Shown in pieces: positions 34,791 through 42,323 of a stretch of 64,000 bases of DNA. This stretch comes from an uncultured Porphyromonadaceae bacterium (lineage in GTDB: Bacteria > Bacteroidota > Bacteroidia > Bacteroidales > Muribaculaceae): contig URMS01000001.1 of the NCBI GenBank assembly GCA_900548975.1, positions 124,001 through 188,000 on the forward strand, read 5' to 3'. The notes below the pieces were generated by a model, which was not told where the DNA came from, did no database searches, and saw only the letters and a program-made list of their open reading frames with translations. Both the position numbers and the translations under genes were made by a program. How positions within the stretch are numbered: the stretch's first letter is position 1; each line of letters opens with the position of its first letter.

Positions 34791-35653
34791 GAATAGCAAT
34801 CTACGGCAGCCGCCGGCAGCAGGACGCCGCTCCCACGGTAGCTCGTTTCCTCGACATTCTCGCCGCCCGCGGCGTCGAGGTGGTGATGCACCGCAAGCTC
34901 TACCGGCACCTGCTCGAGCTCATTCCCGAAGCACTGCAGCACACAGGCACCGTCACCGACTCCCCACACTTCAACGCCGACATGGCCGTAAGCCTCGGGG
35001 GCGACGGCACATTCCTGCGCACAGCCATGTGGGTGGCCGACAAGCAGATACCCATCGTAGGCGTGAACACCGGCCATTTGGGTTACCTCACATCGCTCAC
35101 CATCGGGCAGCTCCCCTCGCTGCTCGACCTCGTAGGCTCCGACCACTTCCGCATCGAACGCCGCAGCCTCATACGCCTCGACTCGCCCTTCCTCGGCGAG
35201 CACTTCTACCCCTACGCCCTCAACGAAGTGTCCATCATCCGCGAGGACACCGCCTCGATGATCACCGCCAGCGTGAGCGTCGACGGCATCGACCTGGGCG
35301 ACTACCGCGCCGACGGCCTTATAGTGTGCACATCTACCGGCAGCACCGCCTACAATCTGTCGGTAGGCGGCCCCATAGTGCAGCCTACGGTCGACGTCCA
35401 TGTCATAGCCCCTGTGGCGGCCCACTCACTGGCCATGCGCCCGCTGGTGGTCGACGGAAATGCCGAAATAAGCATCGTGCCCTCGGGCCGCGCAAACCAT
35501 GTGCGCCTGGCCCTCGACGGACGCTCGGCCGACATCGAGATGGGCACACGCATCTGCCTCAGCAAAGCACCCTTCAAAGTAATGGTCATGCAGCCTGCCG
35601 ACCATACATTCGCCGACGCTCTACGGGAAAAACTGCACTGGGGCACCGTATGA
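34787..35653 (+). CDS. nadK: NAD kinase
   Basis: 288 residues. It phosphorylates NAD to NADP. Motifs are SLGGDGTFLRTA (GGDG nucleotide site), VGVNTGHLGYLTSL, and CTSTGSTAYNLSVGGPIV. It overlaps the ACT-like gene by 4 nt and the YgjP-type gene by 4 nt, so three cistrons are translationally linked. Confidence 0.96.
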   Translation: MRIAIYGSRRQQDAAPTVARFLDILAARGVEVVMHRKLYRHLLELIPEALQHTGTVTDSPHFNADMAVSLGGDGTFLRTAMWVADKQIPIVGVNTGHLGYLTSLTIGQLPSLLDLVGSDHFRIERRSLIRLDSPFLGEHFYPYALNEVSIIREDTASMITASVSVDGIDLGDYRADGLIVCTSTGSTAYNLSVGGPIVQPTVDVHVIAPVAAHSLAMRPLVVDGNAEISIVPSGRANHVRLALDGRSADIEMGTRICLSKAPFKVMVMQPADHTFADALREKLHWGTV

Positions 35654-36405
35654 GCGGGCGCGAACCCACCGTAGGCACCTGCCGCTACCGCCACGAGGAA
35701 TATGGCGATATAAGCATAAAAGTGAACGCTTCGGCCCGGCGAATAGTGGCCCGGCGCGTGGGCGCCGAACTGCGCATCACCATACCCAAAAACCTTCCCG
35801 AATCGAAGTACCTCCGGTTTCTCGAGGAAAACCGGCAGTGGATTCTGGAGCACAAACCGGCTCCGACGTACAGCGTCGGGCAGCGCATCGACTGCCCCGA
35901 AGTCGATTTCAGCATAGTGGAAGCGTGGGAGAACGACCGCTCCGACATCTTCCTCACCATGGTCGAAAAGACCCCGCAGCGCCATAAATTCAAAAACTAC
36001 TACATACACCTGAGCGCCCGGGCCGTCGAGAACATCGCGCGGGCCGAGGTGCAGGAATACATCTACAAAATACTCATCGCCGCCGCCAGAGACGCCACCG
36101 GCCGCTTCGTGGTGCCCATGGCGCGCGAGCTCGCAAGGCGAGTAGGCCGCAGTCCTCTCGGGTGGGCCGTAAAAGAATCTAAAACACGGCTCGGCTCATG
36201 CTCCTCGGCCGGACTCATCACCCTCAGTCCGCGCCTCATATTCCTGCCGCACGAACTTCGTGAATTCGTCATATACCACGAACTGGCCCATCTATCCGAA
36301 ATGAACCACTCGGCCGCCTTCCACGAAATCTGCAACAGCTACTGCGGCGGCCGCGAAGCCGACCTCTCGCGCCGCCTCCGCACCTTCCGCTTCCCCCTCC
36401 TCTAA
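35650..36405 (+). CDS. YgjP-type (DUF45) zinc metallopeptidase
   Basis: 251 residues from the ATG that overlaps the nadK stop; the open frame further upstream belongs to nadK. The catalytic motif is VIYHELAHLSEMNHSAAFHEI, where HExxH plus a later His is the WSS1/YgjP-type zinc site. The core also has ESKTRLGSCSSAGLITLSPRL. There is no signal peptide, so it is cytoplasmic. The substrate is unknown. It is the last gene before a REP cluster. Confidence 0.9.
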   Translation: MSGREPTVGTCRYRHEEYGDISIKVNASARRIVARRVGAELRITIPKNLPESKYLRFLEENRQWILEHKPAPTYSVGQRIDCPEVDFSIVEAWENDRSDIFLTMVEKTPQRHKFKNYYIHLSARAVENIARAEVQEYIYKILIAAARDATGRFVVPMARELARRVGRSPLGWAVKESKTRLGSCSSAGLITLSPRLIFLPHELREFVIYHELAHLSEMNHSAAFHEICNSYCGGREADLSRRLRTFRFPLL

Positions 36406-36409
36406 ACTC

Positions 36410-36573
36410 ACCTCTCCGCGGGTATAAGGCGCATAAAACCTCCGCAGGAGGTTGATTATGGATAGCCCGGCATGCCACCGCGCATGCCGGGTCAATTGCC
36501 ATCATCATAAAAGCCTCCGCACGGAGGCTGATTACCCACCCGCATTCGCACCATTAATCGGCCTCCGCCGGAG
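36410..36573. repeat. REP-type hairpin cluster, upstream copy (intrudes into hxlR)
   Basis: Hairpins are AACCTCCGCAGGAGGTT, CCCGGCATGC-CACC-GCATGCCGGG, AGCCTCCGCACGGAGGCT and GGCCTCCGCCGGAG. Positions 36435-36573 are nearly identical to 38367-38508. The last 20 nt lie inside the hxlR reading frame. It fills the YgjP-hxlR gap. Confidence 0.88.
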
Positions 36574-36958
36574 TCTTATGCGACGGGCGTTTGCCGGCGG
36601 AGGCGTATCGGCGGCGGTGGGCCAGGACGCCTTTCATATTTTTCTGCGCCCACTCCGTGAGCTGCATTATCAGGGGGATGAGCGACTTGCCCGTGTCGGT
36701 GAGGCGGTATTCGACCTTCGGGGGCACCTGGGCATACACCTTGCGGCCCACAAGGCCATCTGCCTCGAGAGTCTTAAGCGTGGTCGAAAGCACGCGGGTC
36801 GAGATGTCGGGAATCATACGGCCAAGCTCATTGAAGCGCACCACACCGTTGCCGTCGATCACAAGGAGCACCAGCAGCGACCACTTGTCGCCGAAGCGGG
36901 CCACGACATTACGTATGGGGCATATCTCTATTATCGAATTCGATTCTTCTTTCTTCAT
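36554..36958 (-). CDS. HxlR-family winged-helix regulator
   Basis: 134 residues. The HxlR domain covers about 10-110: CPIRNVVARFGDKWSLLVLL, then FNELGRMIPDISTRVLSTTL, and the VEYRLTDTGKSLIPL wing. Such regulators often control a neighbouring enzyme gene, here the divergent SnoaL-like gene. The last 20 or so residues (SAGKRPSHKTPAEAD) are basic or odd and are encoded by REP sequence, so the natural C-terminus was probably shorter. Its promoter is well formed. Confidence 0.88.
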   Translation of the reverse strand: MKKEESNSIIEICPIRNVVARFGDKWSLLVLLVIDGNGVVRFNELGRMIPDISTRVLSTTLKTLEADGLVGRKVYAQVPPKVEYRLTDTGKSLIPLIMQLTEWAQKNMKGVLAHRRRYASAGKRPSHKTPAEAD

Positions 36959-36978
36959 ATAGGCAATACTTTACTTTG

Positions 36979-37010
36979 CAAAGTTACAACCCAAAATGCG
37001 CATATGCAAA
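36979..37010 (-). promoter_or_regulatory. Promoter of hxlR
   Basis: On the minus strand -7 TAACTTTG (36986-36979) and -33 TTTG (37010-37007) are 20 nt apart. A palindrome ACTTTGCAAAGT (36973-36984) overlaps the -7 box and could be an autoregulatory operator. Confidence 0.75.
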
Positions 37011-37103
37011 CAAAAGAAATTATTACAGAAAAATGCCGCCGATAAATACCTGGCACTCTGCAAAAGTAATAAAAAGGTTACTATGGGACGAAAAAGTAAG
37101 TTC

Positions 37104-37134
37104 TTGACACAAGCAAAGTTAGATTGTACCTTTG
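37104..37134 (+). promoter_or_regulatory. Promoter of the SnoaL/cupin pair
   Basis: -33 TTG at 37104-37106 and -7 TACCTTTG at 37127-37134, 20 nt apart. It diverges from hxlR, which suits local control by that regulator. Confidence 0.75.
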
Positions 37135-37178
37135 CACTGTAAAAAAACGCATATCCAGTCAAAAAACAGCACCTACAA

Positions 37179-37610
37179 ATGACTAATAACTGCCAAAACA
37201 TAGAAGCTATGGATAAATTCATACGCTTCATAAATACCGGAGACATTGAATTAGGCCAATCTGTAATTTCACCCGACGTAGTGTTCCACGCCCCGACGTC
37301 TCCTGAGCCCATGCATGGTTTTCAAAGTTATATAAGCGTTCTCGACATGATGCGCGGCGCTATGCCCGATGTCAGCTGGCATGCTGAGGAATTTATATCT
37401 GAAGGCGACAAAGTGCTTGTAAGATTCACAATGACAGGAACTCAGACGAATCCCTTTATGGGCTTACCTGCAAGCGGCAGGAAAGTACATGTCACCGCCA
37501 TGAACATCTATGAGTTTAAGGAGGGCAAGATAATCCGTGAACACGGACTTCCCGATTTATTCACTATGCTGATCCAATTGGGTGCCATCCCTGTCCCGGG
37601 GAACGAATAA
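37179..37610 (+). CDS. SnoaL-like ester cyclase family protein
   Basis: 143 residues. SnoaL/NTF2-like alpha+beta barrel: an N-terminal helix EAMDKFIRFINTGDIEL, then MPDVSWHAEEFISEGDKVLVRFTMTG and SGRKVHVTAMNIYEFKEGKI. Members range from polyketide cyclases to uncharacterised small-molecule isomerases. Its A/T-richer codon use (for example AGA, ATA, TTA, GAA) differs from flanking genes, suggesting transfer. It is paired with a cupin, and the regulator is divergent. Confidence 0.82.
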   Translation: MTNNCQNIEAMDKFIRFINTGDIELGQSVISPDVVFHAPTSPEPMHGFQSYISVLDMMRGAMPDVSWHAEEFISEGDKVLVRFTMTGTQTNPFMGLPASGRKVHVTAMNIYEFKEGKIIREHGLPDLFTMLIQLGAIPVPGNE

Positions 37611-37644
37611 ATAATCATAACAATATCACAATAATATATTCCGC

Positions 37645-38094
37645 ATGAAACAGACTCAGACACTCGCGGCAGGCGCCAACTTCAGCGCAGCCAACTTCGG
37701 AAAACTCTCCGACATCAAAGACTACGTGCTCGAACTCGGTCCGGAAATCAAAATTCCCGGAAAGGTATTCGGCGGTCAGGCTGTAGGTGCCACCGGCGGC
37801 GAATTCTCTTTCCAGGTATTCGCTCCAGGCCAGGAAACCGGCTTCCTCCACACCCACAAAAACCACGAGGAACTCTACTTCTTCCTCGCCGGCAAAGGCG
37901 AATTTCAGGTCGACGGCGAAGTATTCCCCATTGAGGAAGGTTCGGTAGTGCGCGTGGCCCCCGACGGTCGCCGCAGCGTGCGCAACAACGGCACAGAGCC
38001 TCTGGTGATGCTCTGTGTGCAGTACCGCGGCAACACATTCACCTCCGACGACGCCACCGACGGCAACATCCTCGCCGAAGCCGTCAAATGGTGA
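37645..38094 (+). CDS. Cupin-domain protein
   Basis: 149 residues with a single cupin barrel. The metal-site motifs are HTHKNHEELYFFLAGKGEF (first His pair and Glu) and APDGRRSVRNNG (where the second-motif His seems to be replaced by Arg). It may be a small-molecule oxygenase, an isomerase or a sensor. It follows the SnoaL-like gene by 34 nt and is GC-rich like the chromosome. Confidence 0.85.
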   Translation: MKQTQTLAAGANFSAANFGKLSDIKDYVLELGPEIKIPGKVFGGQAVGATGGEFSFQVFAPGQETGFLHTHKNHEELYFFLAGKGEFQVDGEVFPIEEGSVVRVAPDGRRSVRNNGTEPLVMLCVQYRGNTFTSDDATDGNILAEAVKW

Positions 38095-38104
38095 AAAACC
38101 GGCC

Positions 38105-38670
38105 ACGCTACCACGTAGTGGTATAAGAAGTTAGACCCGGGTTAAGGCATGCTGACAGGCGGCCGCAACCCTGGTTTCTGTATATCCCTCCTTCAAAAAT
38201 ACGACTCGGTAGGAGTCGAACAAAACCGCCCATCGTCTCGCAACCCGCTCACCGCGGGTTTGGCCGGAAAGGGGCATCCGACACGCAGGGTCTCGCTCCG
38301 CTCCACCCTGCGCTATTGTCCCGCCACCCGCTCGCCGCGGGTGCTTCATCCACACGCACGACGTAGAAAACCTCCGCAGGAGGTTGATTAAGGATAGCCC
38401 GGCATGCCACTGCGCATGCCGGGTCAATTGTCACAATTATAATAAAAGCCTCCGCACGGAGGCTGATTACCCACCCGCATTCGCACCGTTAATCGGCCTC
38501 CGGCGGAGGCCTTGATATCGTTGAACATTTTTGACCCGGCATGCACGAGGCATGCCGGGCTATTCGAAACCGGCCTCCGACGGAGGCCTCCGCGACGCTC
38601 TATTGTCAGGGCACCCGCTCACCGCGAGTGCTTCAGCCGGAGGCCTATACGACGAGCGTCGCCGTCACTA
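38105..38670. repeat. REP-type hairpin cluster, downstream copy (large)
   Basis: About ten hairpins: TACCAC-GTA-GTGGTA, AACCCGC/GCGGGTT, ACCCGC/GCGGGT, AACCTCCGCAGGAGGTT, two CCCGGCATGC/GCATGCCGGG, AGCCTCCGCACGGAGGCT, GGCCTCCGGCGGAGGCC, GGCCTCCGACGGAGGCC and partial ones. 38367-38508 repeats the cluster at 36435. No gene is visible in the 670-bp gap. A CTTCACCATTCACTCTTCAC arm without a partner follows at about 38676. Confidence 0.88.
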
Positions 38671-38694
38671 TTATCTTCACCATTCACTCTTCAC

Positions 38695-38752
38695 CTATAA
38701 ATGCAACAAGAGCCGCTGCCCGCAGGGGCAACGGCTCTCATTGCATTTATAG
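38695..38752 (-). terminator. Strong terminator hairpin after secDF
   Basis: A nearly perfect 58-nt hairpin: CTATAAATGCAA/TTGCATTTATAG at the base and AGAGCCG/CGGCTCT above it. It lies 13 nt beyond the secDF stop. No long U-run follows, so it may act by folding stability. Confidence 0.8.
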
Positions 38753-38764
38753 GACAGGCGCCTA

Positions 38765-41653
38765 TCAGGCGACCTTTTTCTTGGCTACCGCTTTGCGACG
38801 GCTGTCGGTGAGGTAAGCCACGGGGCAGGCCACATAGATGGTGGCGAGAGTACCGATGATTACACCGAAGAGCATCGCGAATGTGAAGCTGCGGATAGCG
38901 TCACCACCGAGGATGAAGATACACAGAAGTACCAGCAGGGTCGAAGCCGAGGTCATGATGGTACGGCTGAGGGTGGTGTTGATGGAGTTGTTGATAGTGG
39001 TGAAGAAATCCTGCTTGGGATAGAGACCGATGTTTTCGCGCACACGGTCGAACACCACCACGGTATCGTTGATCTGGTAACCGATAACCGTCAGTATCGC
39101 CGCTATAAACGTCTGGTCAACCTCCATTGCGAAGGGCAGGATGCCGTAGAATATCGAGTAGAAACCGATGATGGCGAAAGCGGTGAAGGCAACGGCTGCA
39201 AGCGCGCCCAGCGAGAAGGCCACGTTGCGGAAACGCAGAAGGATGTAGAGGAACATAGCCAGCAGCGAGATAGTCACTGCGAGGTATGCCTTGGTCTTCA
39301 TATCGTTTGCAATCGACGGACCGACGAGCTGGGAGCTCACGATGCCCTGGCTGGCGTCGGTGGTGGAGAATTCGGCGGCGCTCATGCCTTCGCGGAGGTA
39401 AGGCTTGAGGGCTTCGAAGAGTTTGTCGGTGATTTCGTTCTCTACGCCGGCTTCTTCGGAGTTAATCTTGTAGTTGGTGCTTACACGAACCTGGTTCGAG
39501 CTTTCGATGGTGATAACCGAGGTGGAAGCATCGGGGAACTGTGCTGCGAGCACTTCCTGAAGTTCCTGAGTGTCGACAGGACGCTCGAACTTGACGATGT
39601 AGTTGCGGCCGCCCGAGAAGTCGATACCGCGGTTGAGACCGCGTGCGAAGAGCGAAACAGCCACAATAACGATGATGATGCCTACAACGGTGAAGCTGAT
39701 CTTACGCTGGCCGAGGAAGTTGATGTGAGCGTTGACAAACATCTTCTTCGAAAGACCGGTGCTGAAAGTGAGGTTGTTGAAGACCTTGGTCTTGGAGAAC
39801 CAGAGGAAGAACAGACGGCTCAGATATACAGCGGTGAAGAAGGAGCAGATAAGACCGATGATAAGGGTTGTGGCGAAGCCTTTGATAGGACCTGTACCGA
39901 CAACGAGCAGGATCACACCGGTGATGATCGATGTGAGGTTCGAGTCGAAGATAGCCGAGAAAGCATTGCTGTAACCGTCGGCGAGGGCGTTGCGCACGTT
40001 CTTGCCGGCGCGGAGCTCTTCCTTGGTACGCTCGAAGATGAGCACGTTGGCGTCGACAGCCATACCGAGCGACAGCACGATACCGGCGATACCGCTCATG
40101 GTGAGCACGGCCTGGAAGGATGCCAGAATACCGATGGTGAAGAAGAGGTTGCAGATGAGGCAGACATTGGCGATGAGGCCGGGCATGACACCATAGAAGG
40201 CGATCATGAATATCATCAGGAGCACCAGAGCCACAACGAAGGAGATGAAGCCGGCGTTGATGGCCTGCTGACCCAGCGAAGGACCGACAACCATGTCGGA
40301 GATGATGTGCACCTTGGCGTCCATGCGGCCGCTCTTGAGCACGTTGGCGAGGTCTCGGGCCTCGTCGAGGTCGAAGTCGCCGGTAATCGACGAGGAGCCG
40401 CCCTCGATCTTGTCGTTTACGTTAGGAGCGGAGTAAACCATGTCATCGAGCACGATGGCCACCTGCTTGCCGATGTTCTGGCCGGTGATGATGGCCCACT
40501 GACGGGCGCCGGTGGCGTTCATGCGCATGGAAACCTCGTTGCCGCGCAGAGGATCGTAGTTGGTGGAGGCGTCGCTCACGGCCTGGCCGTCGAGGCGGGC
40601 TTTGCCGCCGCTGGTGCGCAGAGCGTAGAGAGCGGTACCGTAGTTGATCTCCTTGCCGTTCTCATCCACACGTACGGTGGGCTTCACGGCCCAACGGAGC
40701 TTGAGGTCGTTGGGGAGAAGAGCCTTTGCCTGGGGAGTGGCGAGCACCGCGTTGATGGCATCGATGGTCTTGGCGTCTTGGGCATAGCCTACGGTAGCGC
40801 CGTAACCGGCACCCTGCTGCAGCATGGCGATGTAGGGAGCCACGTTCACGGTGGTGTCGTTGGCAAGAGCGTTGGCCAGAGCGCCGAGTGCGTTTGCGAT
40901 CTCTTCGGCGCGGTAAGTTTCGTAGAACTCGAGGTTGGCCGAGCGCTGGAGCAGGTCGCGCACACGCTCATGGTCTTTCACACCGGGGAGCTCGAGGAGT
41001 ATCTGGCCATCCTTGCCCTTGAGAACCTGGATGTTGGGCGATACCACGCCGAACTGGTCGATACGGTTGCGGAGCACGTTTGTGGCGGAGTTGTCGACAC
41101 GGTCCTTTACCTGCGACTTGAGGGCTGCGGTGGCAGCGTCGTCGCTCATGCCGGGCTTAACCACGTCCTGGAAGAGAACGGAGAAGTCGGCCATAGGCTT
41201 GGACTGGCGGTAGCTCTTCACGAAAGAGCTTACGAAGTCATCGGTCTGGTGGGAAGCCACCAGCTTGTTGGCTTCGGCGAGAGCAGCCTCGAACACCGAG
41301 TCGGTGTCGCCGCTCTTCATGCCGCGCATCATGTCGGGCATGTCGACCTGGAGGATAACGTTCATACCGCCCTTGAGGTCGAGACCGAGGCCTACGCCCC
41401 ATTTGCGTACCTGATTGAGAGTGTAAGCGCCCATGTACACTTTGCGGTCGCCGAGCGAATCCATGTAGTGCTTGTAGGCCCTGTTGTAGGCTGCGTCGTC
41501 ATTGTCACCCGACTGCTCTATGGCATAAGCGGCCGCCTGATTCTCGTATTTGCTCGAAATGAACGTGAACGAGAGGTAGAAGAGGCACACCAATACCAAG
41601 AAAACGGCGATGACACCGGCTACGATGCTGCCCAGATTTCCTTTGCTTTGCAT
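38765..41653 (-). CDS. secDF: Fused protein translocase subunit SecDF
   Basis: 962 residues. SecD and SecF are one polypeptide, as is normal in Bacteroidetes, with about 12 membrane helices. The SecD half has GLGLDLKGGMNVIL and a large periplasmic P1 domain (about 110-440), then MSGIAGIVLSLGMAVDANVLIFER. The SecF half starts near residue 640 (GIDFSGGRNYIVKF) and has VIGYQINDTVVVFDRVREN. It uses proton-motive force to complete Sec export. Its promoter is about 55 nt upstream. Confidence 0.96.
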   Translation of the reverse strand: MQSKGNLGSIVAGVIAVFLVLVCLFYLSFTFISSKYENQAAAYAIEQSGDNDDAAYNRAYKHYMDSLGDRKVYMGAYTLNQVRKWGVGLGLDLKGGMNVILQVDMPDMMRGMKSGDTDSVFEAALAEANKLVASHQTDDFVSSFVKSYRQSKPMADFSVLFQDVVKPGMSDDAATAALKSQVKDRVDNSATNVLRNRIDQFGVVSPNIQVLKGKDGQILLELPGVKDHERVRDLLQRSANLEFYETYRAEEIANALGALANALANDTTVNVAPYIAMLQQGAGYGATVGYAQDAKTIDAINAVLATPQAKALLPNDLKLRWAVKPTVRVDENGKEINYGTALYALRTSGGKARLDGQAVSDASTNYDPLRGNEVSMRMNATGARQWAIITGQNIGKQVAIVLDDMVYSAPNVNDKIEGGSSSITGDFDLDEARDLANVLKSGRMDAKVHIISDMVVGPSLGQQAINAGFISFVVALVLLMIFMIAFYGVMPGLIANVCLICNLFFTIGILASFQAVLTMSGIAGIVLSLGMAVDANVLIFERTKEELRAGKNVRNALADGYSNAFSAIFDSNLTSIITGVILLVVGTGPIKGFATTLIIGLICSFFTAVYLSRLFFLWFSKTKVFNNLTFSTGLSKKMFVNAHINFLGQRKISFTVVGIIIVIVAVSLFARGLNRGIDFSGGRNYIVKFERPVDTQELQEVLAAQFPDASTSVITIESSNQVRVSTNYKINSEEAGVENEITDKLFEALKPYLREGMSAAEFSTTDASQGIVSSQLVGPSIANDMKTKAYLAVTISLLAMFLYILLRFRNVAFSLGALAAVAFTAFAIIGFYSIFYGILPFAMEVDQTFIAAILTVIGYQINDTVVVFDRVRENIGLYPKQDFFTTINNSINTTLSRTIMTSASTLLVLLCIFILGGDAIRSFTFAMLFGVIIGTLATIYVACPVAYLTDSRRKAVAKKKVA

Positions 41654-41708
41654 GTGAAATTTATGGTTTATTGATTAATTGAATTTACAAGGTGTCGTTT
41701 TCGGCTCG

Positions 41709-41716
41709 CAAATATA
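41709..41716 (-). promoter_or_regulatory. -7 box of secDF
   Basis: TATATTTG on the minus strand, about 55 nt upstream of the ATG. The nearest TTTG is 16 nt further up, so spacing is short. Confidence 0.5.
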
Positions 41717-41781
41717 GTGATAATTCTGCATACAAAAGTCATTTTTAGAGCTTTTTGTAGCGTCAGACACTATGTTTGAGC

Positions 41782-42111
41782 TTATTTTTCGGTCACCGAC
41801 GGCTTTTGGCAGCGCTTGGGATTGGCCGGAAACCACCCTTTCCGCACTCTTTCGCGCTGGTCGAAGATTTCCTTCACCGTCCAGAACGACGAGAACGCCG
41901 TCACCCCGGCAAGTGTCGAAAGTATGCCGCTGTCAACAGCCACCGATACCACGCACATGGCCAGTCCGAGCAGCAGGAACCACCACCAGCAGCGCACCCC
42001 GAAGTAGTACTCGCATTTTATCACCACAGGGTGGAAAGCGCCTATTATCAAAAAAGTGGCCAGACCCACAACGAGGCCCTCGATGTGCCACTGGGCAAGT
42101 ATTTCTGTCAT
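41782..42111 (-). CDS. DUF4491 family membrane protein
   Basis: 109 residues from MTEILAQWHIEGLVVGLATF. An upstream extension of 29 codons would cross its own promoter, so it was rejected. Three hydrophobic segments (GLVVGLATFLIIGAFHPVVI, then the WWWFLLLGLAMCVVSVAVD part, and ILSTLAGVTAFSSFW) are followed by a charged tail. The function is unknown. It has a clean promoter of its own. Confidence 0.8.
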   Translation of the reverse strand: MTEILAQWHIEGLVVGLATFLIIGAFHPVVIKCEYYFGVRCWWWFLLLGLAMCVVSVAVDSGILSTLAGVTAFSSFWTVKEIFDQRERVRKGWFPANPKRCQKPSVTEK

Positions 42112-42134
42112 ATTTTCAGCTTGTTTGAAAAGTA

Positions 42135-42165
42135 CAAAATTAGCCAAAGAAAGCAGCATGGCAAA
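42135..42165 (-). promoter_or_regulatory. Promoter of the DUF4491 gene
   Basis: Minus-strand -7 TAATTTTG (42142-42135) and -33 TTTG (42165-42162), 19 nt apart. Confidence 0.8.
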
Positions 42166-42261
42166 ACACGGAAGCGGGCACCGGCAATCCGTTAACACAA
42201 GTTAACGTTGTGTCGACGGCTTGGAAACGTTTGTTAACGCTACGTCATTTTCACCGTTCAA

Positions 42262-42296
42262 TTTGTTAATAATGAAAGCGAAAGGTTGTACCTTTG
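42262..42296 (+). promoter_or_regulatory. Promoter of the acyl-CoA ligase gene
   Basis: -7 TACCTTTG at 42289-42296 and -33 TTTG at 42262-42265. Spacing is 23 nt, slightly long. The 5' UTR is about 25 nt. Confidence 0.65.
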
Positions 42297-42323
42297 CACC
42301 CGACTACACCAAGACACATTTAG

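Noticed and set aside
36410..38670. Genomic island with attachment sites
   Set aside because: The bracketing repeats are REP-type arrays, no tRNA or integrase is present, and only three genes are involved, so recombination between repeats is a simpler explanation.
39725..41674. 649-residue open frame opposite secDF
   Set aside because: His/Val/Gly/Asp-rich composition typical of antisense to a GC-rich gene; secDF is certain on the minus strand.
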